Part shown: in pieces, positions 12,456-17,060 of the stretch | How positions within the stretch are numbered: position 1 is the first letter of the stretch | Layout of the letters: each line of letters opens with the position of its first letter | Assembly: GCA_040902705.1 (NCBI GenBank) | Contig: JBBDWT010000168.1 | Coordinates: 1-17,060, forward strand | Reading direction: 5' to 3' | Source of the DNA: DATBSK01 sp040902705 | Lineage (GTDB): Bacteria > Actinomycetota > Acidimicrobiia > IMCC26256 > PALSA-555 | DNA length: 17,060 nucleotides | Program-made: the position numbers and the translations under genes | The notes under the pieces: model-generated | What the model saw: the letters and a program-made list of their open reading frames with translations, nothing else | Databases searched by the model: none | Told to the model about the DNA's origin: nothing

Positions 12456-13810
12456 GCGCCCCCGAGGTGACGGTCGGGCTCGACATCGGCACGTCGTCGG
12501 TCAAGGCGATCGCCGCCGACGGCGATGGTCGCGTCGTCGCGTCGGCGCGCGTCCCGCACGAGGTGCGCGTGCCGTCACCGGAGCGGTTCGAGCACGACGC
12601 CGACGCAGCGTGGCGCCGGGGGCCGCGGGACGCGCTGGCCGCGGTGTCGAAGGACGTCGACGTGCGCGGTGTCAGCGTGGCGGCGATGGTGCCGTCGCTC
12701 ACGGCGGTCGGTGCCGACGGTGTGCCCGTCCTGCCCGGACTCCTCTACGGCGACGAGCGCGGCCGGGCGAGCGACGCCGACTCCGCCGGCAGTCCCGCCG
12801 AGAGCGGCGAGCTCCTCGGCTTCCTCCGCTGGTGCGCGCACGAGGCCCCCGACGCCGCGGGCTTCTGGCCCGCGCAGGCCACGGCGAACCACGCGCTCAG
12901 CGGGGAGGCGGTGCTCGACACGTCGACCGCGGCCACCGCGTATCCCCTCTTCGACTGGACCGACTGGGACGCCGACATCGCGGCGTCGGCCGGCGCGCGC
13001 CCGGACCAGTTCCCGCGCCTTGTCCCGACGGCGTGGGAGGCCGGCCGGATCGGCGGCGACGGGCCGCCGCTCGCGTCGGGCTGCGTCGACGCGCTCGCGG
13101 AGCAGATCGTCGCCGGGGCCGACGAGGAGGGCGACGTGCTCGTCATCCTCGGCACCACCCTGATCGTGTGGGTGGTGGCCGCACAGGAGCACGCGGTGCC
13201 GGGCTTCTGGACGATCCCGCACACGACCGCGGGCATGCTGCTCGTCGGCGGCCCGTCGAACGCGGGGGGTCTGTTCTGCAACTGGGTCAACGGCATGCTC
13301 GGTGAGAGCGCCGCGCCTCCGGATCCCGGGCGCGTCCCGGTGTGGGCGCCGTACCCGCGCGGCGAGCGAACGCCCTTCCACGACCCGAGCCGTCGCGCCG
13401 AGCTCGTCGACCTCGACCTCACGCACGACGCGTCCTCGCTGCGGCGGGCGTCGTTCGAGGCGTCAGGGTTCGTCGTGCGCCGGGTGCTCGACGCGGTACG
13501 CGAGCACGCAGGCGTGACGCCGCGGCGCGTCGTGGCAACGGGTGGCGGACTGCGTGTCGACGACTGGGTCCAGGCCGTCGCGGACGCGACGCAGGTGCCC
13601 GTCGACTGCGTCGCCATCCCCGAGGGTGGCGCGCTCGGCTCGGCCTGGCTCGCGCGGATGGCCGCCGGGCTCGAGGCGCCGACCGCGATGGCGGACGCGC
13701 GGCGCTGGGCGCGCGTCGACCGCACCATCGAAGCCGATCCGGCGTGGGTCGGAGCCGTCGAGGACCGGTACGCGCGGTTCCTCGAGGTCGCCGGGCCCGA
13801 CCCGCGCTGA
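12452..13810 (+). CDS. FGGY-family carbohydrate kinase
   Basis: A 452-residue sugar or polyol kinase of the FGGY family, which phosphorylates substrates such as xylulose, glycerol or ribulose with ATP. Marks are GLDIGTSSVKAI at residues 9-20 (phosphate-binding loop of the N-terminal domain), LLYGDERGRA with Asp101 as likely catalytic base, ILGTTLIVWVV and LLVGGPSNAGGLFCNWVNG in the C-terminal domain, and VVATGGGLRVDDWVQAVADATQVPV, the adenosine-binding signature. It is somewhat shorter than the usual 480-520 residues. GTG 12452 overlaps the phosphatase stop by four bases, so kinase and phosphatase are translationally coupled. The sugar cannot be assigned. Confidence is high for the family, low for the substrate. 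Confidence 0.92.
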   Translation: MSAPEVTVGLDIGTSSVKAIAADGDGRVVASARVPHEVRVPSPERFEHDADAAWRRGPRDALAAVSKDVDVRGVSVAAMVPSLTAVGADGVPVLPGLLYGDERGRASDADSAGSPAESGELLGFLRWCAHEAPDAAGFWPAQATANHALSGEAVLDTSTAATAYPLFDWTDWDADIAASAGARPDQFPRLVPTAWEAGRIGGDGPPLASGCVDALAEQIVAGADEEGDVLVILGTTLIVWVVAAQEHAVPGFWTIPHTTAGMLLVGGPSNAGGLFCNWVNGMLGESAAPPDPGRVPVWAPYPRGERTPFHDPSRRAELVDLDLTHDASSLRRASFEASGFVVRRVLDAVREHAGVTPRRVVATGGGLRVDDWVQAVADATQVPVDCVAIPEGGALGSAWLARMAAGLEAPTAMADARRWARVDRTIEADPAWVGAVEDRYARFLEVAGPDPR

Positions 13811-13829
13811 GCGACGGGTCGAACGGCGC

Positions 13830-13835
13830 TACCGT
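13830..13835 (+). promoter_or_regulatory. -10 box (TACCGT) for the ferredoxin gene, leaderless
   Basis: TACCGT ends seven bases before GTG 13843, and CTGAGC stands 17 bases upstream as a weak -35. The spacing equals that of the other leaderless genes in the window. Confidence 0.45.
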
Positions 13836-13842
13836 CACCGCC

Positions 13843-14052
13843 GTGCCGTTGCGGATCGAGGTCGACGCGGAGAGGTGCATGGGGCAGGGCACCTGTGAGT
13901 TCTACGCCCCGGCGACGTTCGCGCTCGGCGATGACGGGATCTCCCACGTCGTCGATCCCGAGGGTGACGACGACGAGAAGATCATGCTCGCGGCGAAGGG
14001 GTGCCCGACCAGCGCGATCGCGGTGTGGCGTGACGACGAGCGCATCGTCTGA
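13843..14052 (+). CDS. Small ferredoxin, single [3Fe-4S]-type cluster
   Basis: A 69-residue electron carrier. Cys12, Cys18 and Cys54 form the pattern C-x5-C ... C-P (RCMGQGTC and KGCPTSAI), as in actinobacterial one-cluster ferredoxins that serve cytochromes P450 or other redox enzymes. The middle residue of CxxQxxC, which is Cys in [4Fe-4S] relatives, is Gln15 here, so a [3Fe-4S] cluster is expected. The sequence is acidic, as usual for these proteins. GTG 13843 sits seven bases after TACCGT. The gene lies between the kinase and the fused acyl-CoA dehydrogenase (52 bp). No P450 is in the window, so the partner is unknown; a link to the dehydrogenase would be unusual, since those normally pass electrons to ETF. 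Confidence 0.9.
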   Translation: MPLRIEVDAERCMGQGTCEFYAPATFALGDDGISHVVDPEGDDDEKIMLAAKGCPTSAIAVWRDDERIV

Positions 14053-14092
14053 TCGGCACGTCGTGGCGGAGCCGGCGCCCGTGAGCGGTCTC

Positions 14093-14098
14093 TAGGAT
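14093..14098 (+). promoter_or_regulatory. -10 box (TAGGAT) for the acyl-CoA dehydrogenase gene, leaderless
   Basis: TAGGAT ends six bases before ATG 14105, repeating the leaderless layout. No ribosome-binding site is present in the interval. Confidence 0.5.
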
Positions 14099-14104
14099 CG
14101 CTGC

Positions 14105-16315
14105 ATGCCGATCGGGATCACCGAGGAACATGTCGCGCTGCACGAGTCGGTGCGCGGGTGGTTGGAGCGTCACTGCCCGCCCGGGGTCATGCGCGCGTCG
14201 CTCGACGAGGCGACGGAGGCGCGCCCGGCGTTCTGGTCGGAGCTCGCGGCGCAGGGATGGCTCGGGTTGCACGTCGACGAGGCGTACGGCGGCTCGGGGT
14301 ACGGGACGCCGGAGCTCGTGGTCGTGGCCGAGGAGCTCGGGTACGTCTGTGCGCCGGGGCCGCTCGTCCCGACGATGCTCGCCGCGGCGGTGGTCGCACG
14401 CTCGACCGAGGAGAGCGCGCGCAAGCGGTGGCTGCCGGGGCTGGCGAGCGGCGAGATCGTGGGCGCCGTGGGTGCCGGCCCGGGGTGTGGGCTGCGCGCC
14501 GAGGAGACCGGCGAGGGGCTCCGCGTCGAGGGCACGATCCGACCGGTGCTCGGCGGGCACCTCGCCGACGTCCTGATCGCGCCGGTGGGCACCGGTGGCG
14601 GTGAGGTGTGGGTGGCCATGGACGTGGGCGCGGCGGGCGTGACGTGCCGGGAGCTCCCCAGCGTCGACCCCGTGCGCCGGGTCGGCGAGATCCAGATCGA
14701 CGGCGTCGTGGTCGACACCGACTCGCGGCTCGACGGTGTCACGGCGGCGATCGTGGTCGAGCTCACGGCGGCGATCTGCTCGGCAGAGCTCGTCGGCGTC
14801 GCGCAGTGGTGCGTCGACACCGCGTCCGCCTACGCGAAGGAGCGCGTGCAGTTCGGACGACCGATCGGGCAGTTCCAGGGCGTCAAGCACAAGTGCGCCG
14901 ACATGCTCGGGCGCGTCGAGCTCGCGCGCGCGGCGGCGTGGGACGCGGCGCGCGCGGTCGACGACGACGCTGCGACGTCGCTGGCCACGGCCACCGCGAT
15001 CTCGCTCGCGCTCGACGCGGCGTTCCAGAACGCGAAGGACTGCGTCCAGGTCCTCGGTGGCATCGGGTTCACGTGGGAGCACGATGCGCACATCTACCTC
15101 AAGCGTGCGATGACGATGCGGAGCCTGCTGGGCCCGGCCTCGGAGTGGCGCGCCGCTGCCGGTGCGCTCGCGCTCGCGGGCGCGCGGCGGGGGATGAGCG
15201 TCGACCTCGGGCCGGAGGCCGATGCGGTGCGCGCCGAGGTGCGCGAGCTCGTGACCGAGGTCGCGCCGCTGCCCTCCGACGAGCAACGCCGGCGGATCGC
15301 GGATGCGGGCTACATCTCCCCGACCTGGCCCGCCCCGTGGGGGCGCGGCGCGAAGGCGGCGGAGCAGGTCGTGATCGACGAGGAGTTCCGCGCCGCTCGG
15401 GTGACTCGGCCGGGGATCATGGTCGGCGCGTGGGCGTTGCCGCCCGTGATCATGTACGGCACCCGGGAGCAGCAGGAGCGGTGGATCCCGCCCACGCTGC
15501 GGGGCGACATCACCTGGTGCCAGCTCTTCAGCGAGCCCGGTGCCGGCTCCGATCTCGCGAGCCTGTCGACGCGCCCCCCCCGCGTCGACGGNNNNNNNNN
15601 NGACGGCGGCTGGCTCGTCAGCGGCCAGAAGGTCTGGACGTCGATGGCGCACTACGCCGACTGGGGGATCCTGCTCGCCCGCACCGATCCCGACGCGGCG
15701 AAGCACGACGGCATCTCGTGCTTCATGGTCGACATGTTGCACACGGACGGCCTCGACATCCGACCGCTGCGCGAGCTCACCGGCGAGGCGATGTTCAACG
15801 AGGTGTTCTTCGACGACGCGTTCGTGCCCGACGACTGTCTCGTGGGTCGGGAGCACGACGGGTGGCGGGCCGCGCGAACGACGCTCGCCAACGAGCGCGT
15901 CTTCATGGGGGGAGGGCTGAGCCTCGGCCGTGGCCTCGAGCAGATCCTGGCGCTCGTGCACGAGCGGGGGATCGCGGACGATGCCGAGACCGCCGAGGAG
16001 GTCGGCGGCCTCGTCGTCGTCGCGCACGCCCTCGCGTGCCTCGGCTTCCGGCTGACGCTGGCCGCGCTGGCCGGTGCGGACCCGAGCGGCTCGGAGGCGT
16101 CCGTGCGCAAGCTGCTCGGCGTCCTCCACGACCAGCACGTGCAGGAGGTGGGCCTCGGCCTGCTCGGGCCCGCCGGCGCGATCGCCGACGGCGACGGGCT
16201 CGCGTGGAGCCGCGGCTTCCTGTTCAACCGCAACCTCACGATCGCGGGTGGGACGAGCGAGATCCAGCGGAACATCATCGGCGAGCGCGTGCTGGGCCTG
16301 CCGCGTGACCCCTAG
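14105..16315 (+). CDS. Fused double acyl-CoA dehydrogenase (FadE34-like architecture), contains assembly gap
   Basis: About 736 residues made of two tandem acyl-CoA dehydrogenase units, the arrangement of mycobacterial FadE34 and FadE6; they introduce a 2,3 double bond into an acyl-CoA using FAD. The first unit (about 1-360) has YAKERVQFGRPIGQFQGVKHK and QVLGGIGFTWEHDAHIYLKR with Glu325 as likely catalytic base. The second (about 368-736) has WCQLFSEPGAGSDLASLST, VSGQKVWTS and the C-terminal TIAGGTSEIQRN, where the catalytic Glu of ordinary acyl-CoA dehydrogenases is Gly715. One active half and one FAD-binding or structural half is thus likely, like the paired subunits FadE28-FadE29 of sterol degradation. 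Ten Ns replace codons 496-499 beside a run of eight C's; the frame resumes correctly. ATG 14105 follows TAGGAT by six bases. The substrate may be a bulky or cyclic acyl-CoA; this is inferred from architecture. Confidence 0.92.
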   Translation: MPIGITEEHVALHESVRGWLERHCPPGVMRASLDEATEARPAFWSELAAQGWLGLHVDEAYGGSGYGTPELVVVAEELGYVCAPGPLVPTMLAAAVVARSTEESARKRWLPGLASGEIVGAVGAGPGCGLRAEETGEGLRVEGTIRPVLGGHLADVLIAPVGTGGGEVWVAMDVGAAGVTCRELPSVDPVRRVGEIQIDGVVVDTDSRLDGVTAAIVVELTAAICSAELVGVAQWCVDTASAYAKERVQFGRPIGQFQGVKHKCADMLGRVELARAAAWDAARAVDDDAATSLATATAISLALDAAFQNAKDCVQVLGGIGFTWEHDAHIYLKRAMTMRSLLGPASEWRAAAGALALAGARRGMSVDLGPEADAVRAEVRELVTEVAPLPSDEQRRRIADAGYISPTWPAPWGRGAKAAEQVVIDEEFRAARVTRPGIMVGAWALPPVIMYGTREQQERWIPPTLRGDITWCQLFSEPGAGSDLASLSTRPPRVDXXXXDGGWLVSGQKVWTSMAHYADWGILLARTDPDAAKHDGISCFMVDMLHTDGLDIRPLRELTGEAMFNEVFFDDAFVPDDCLVGREHDGWRAARTTLANERVFMGGGLSLGRGLEQILALVHERGIADDAETAEEVGGLVVVAHALACLGFRLTLAALAGADPSGSEASVRKLLGVLHDQHVQEVGLGLLGPAGAIADGDGLAWSRGFLFNRNLTIAGGTSEIQRNIIGERVLGLPRDP
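15592..15601. other. Assembly gap (10 N) inside the acyl-CoA dehydrogenase gene
   Basis: The gap follows a run of eight C's at 15574-15581 and lies between RVD-G and DGGWLVSG. Conserved spacing in the family suggests that few or no residues are missing. Reading frame is kept across the 10 Ns. Confidence 0.95.
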
Positions 16316-16321
16316 CCGGTG

Positions 16322-16346
16322 CCCGCAGCACCCTCACCCCTGCGGG
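16322..16346. terminator. Possible hairpin between convergent genes (no T tract)
   Basis: CCCGCAG (16322-16328) pairs exactly with CTGCGGG (16340-16346) around 11 bases. It lies between the dehydrogenase stop and the end of the convergent LysM gene, overlapping the latter's stop. There is no T run on either side, so a terminator role is weakly supported. Confidence 0.3.
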
Positions 16347-17060
16347 AGCTCCAGCACCTCGCCGGTGTACACCAGGCTCGGGTTGCCGGAGCGGAGGCGT
16401 CCGACGTTCAGCATGCACAGGCGCGTCCAGTAGGGCGCGACGTCGGTCGGCGCGAGCTCCGTCGGCGCGCGCCCGCTCGCCCGCGCGACCTGCTCCGCCG
16501 CGATGCTCCACAGGTGCTCTCCCGCGGCGATGGTGCGCGTCGCCGCCGCCGCGACGGGGGCCGGTGGCGCCGCCGCCGGTGTGGGCGCGGGACTCGTGTC
16601 GGCGCGCGAGCGACGATCCGCACGACCGTCACGGTCGCGCTCGCGCCGGCGGGGCTCCGGCTCGGACCGCCCGCCCGCGGGGGCACGTCCGGCGCGTGCC
16701 GGGTGCCCGGGGGCGCCCGGGTCCTGGGTCCGCGCGTCGCGTGGTGCGGGGGGTGGAGTCGCCCGCCGCGCGACGTCGATCGCGTACCCGGTGCGGATCG
16801 GGAGGTCGGTCGGCACGACCGCGGGCATCTCGTTCGCGGGGACCTCGCCCGGGCTCGCCGACGGGAGCTCGGCGGCCGGGAGCTCCGGCCGGGCGGGCAC
16901 GTCGACGGGGAGGGGGGCTGCCTCGGGGACGGGCTCCGGCTCCGGCTCCGGCTCGGGGGCCGGGTCCGGAGGCGCGGCTTCGGTGCCGGCGGTCGGCGGG
17001 ACCGGTGGGACCGGGGAGACCGGGGAGACCGGGGAGGACGTCTGGGCCCCGGCGGGCGGC
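16334..17060 (-). CDS. Proline-rich protein with C-terminal LysM domain (5' end outside window)
   Basis: The open frame runs off the right edge; 241 C-terminal residues are visible. The last 80 or so form a LysM-like domain: TRTIAAGEHLWSIAAEQV, then YWTRLCMLN and SGNPSLVYTGEVLELPQG, which resembles the usual GDTLWSIA ... NPxLIxPGxxLxLP pattern and is longer in the middle than a standard 45-residue LysM, as in related actinobacterial proteins. LysM binds peptidoglycan glycans, so a cell-envelope location is likely. The rest is low complexity: SPVSPVSPVPPVPP, PEPEPEPEPVPE, then proline/alanine and arginine-rich stretches, typical of a wall-spanning linker. An internal methionine exists (position 16900), but the same low-complexity composition continues upstream, so the true start is outside. 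Signal peptide or membrane segment cannot be assessed. It converges on the dehydrogenase gene with 18 bases between stops. Confidence 0.8.
   Translation of the reverse strand, partial: PPAGAQTSSPVSPVSPVPPVPPTAGTEAAPPDPAPEPEPEPEPVPEAAPLPVDVPARPELPAAELPSASPGEVPANEMPAVVPTDLPIRTGYAIDVARRATPPPAPRDARTQDPGAPGHPARAGRAPAGGRSEPEPRRRERDRDGRADRRSRADTSPAPTPAAAPPAPVAAAATRTIAAGEHLWSIAAEQVARASGRAPTELAPTDVAPYWTRLCMLNVGRLRSGNPSLVYTGEVLELPQG
17010..17036 (+). repeat. 9-bp tandem repeat in the proline-rich linker coding region
   Basis: ACCGGGGAG is present three times in succession, preceded by a related unit at 17001-17009. On the coding strand it gives repeated Ser-Pro-Val units. A second short repeat (CTCCGG units near 16934-16953) encodes Pro-Glu pairs. 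Confidence 0.85.

Noticed and set aside
13461..13475. GGCGTCAG match to the palindrome arm inside the kinase gene
   Set aside because: Only eight bases match, with no complementary arm nearby, within ordinary coding sequence; chance.

Overview
The window is about 17 kb of very GC-rich scaffold with three runs of 10 Ns (1901-1910, 2921-2930, 15592-15601). It looks like a high-GC Actinomycetota genome, possibly an uncultured Acidimicrobiia-type lineage. The grounds are the GC bias, GTG starts placed 6-8 bases after TANNNT -10 boxes (leaderless pattern), an F420-type LLM oxidoreductase, a DUF2889 protein, a fused double acyl-CoA dehydrogenase and a one-cluster ferredoxin. The class assignment is inference. 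There are no rRNA, tRNA, CRISPR or recognisable insertion-sequence genes. All product calls come from motifs read by eye; no database search was run.

Layout: (1) The 3' part of an aldehyde dehydrogenase is followed by a class II aldolase/adducin protein and a short intrinsic terminator. (2) At 1887-2920 a gene with an AbiEi-like N-terminus and a DUF559/Vsr-like nuclease C-terminus lies between two copies of one long perfect palindrome; the right-hand copy supplies its last five residues and its stop codon. (3) Two divergent short-chain dehydrogenases follow, the rightward one overlapping an LLM oxidoreductase gene by 4 bp. (4) A leftward five-gene operon covers about 10231 to 5460: AMP-forming acyl-CoA ligase, FAS1-like hotdog dehydratase, VOC protein, a second and atypical AMP-binding protein, and a DUF2889 protein with no visible stop. 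(5) A divergent thiolase lies to the right, then an inositol-monophosphatase-family gene overlapping an FGGY kinase gene by 4 bp, a small ferredoxin, and a FadE34-like fused acyl-CoA dehydrogenase. (6) The right end holds the 3' part of a leftward LysM gene with a proline-rich linker.

Working together: ligases, fused acyl-CoA dehydrogenase, hotdog dehydratase, SDRs and thiolase supply most steps of activating and beta-oxidising an organic acid. ALDH, LLM oxidoreductase and ferredoxin add redox chemistry. The substrate is not evident; a sterol, terpenoid or cyclic acid would fit the fused dehydrogenase, but this is inference.

The strongest unexplained signal is the palindrome family: two copies bracket the nuclease gene, and a third, apparently half-lost copy (5448-5461) sits exactly where the DUF2889 gene loses its stop. 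Secondary signals are a TGACG-N4-YGTCA palindrome shared by both divergent promoter regions, a 12-bp tandem repeat expanding the metal-binding loop of the phosphatase, and an AMP-binding protein lacking both usual catalytic lysines.
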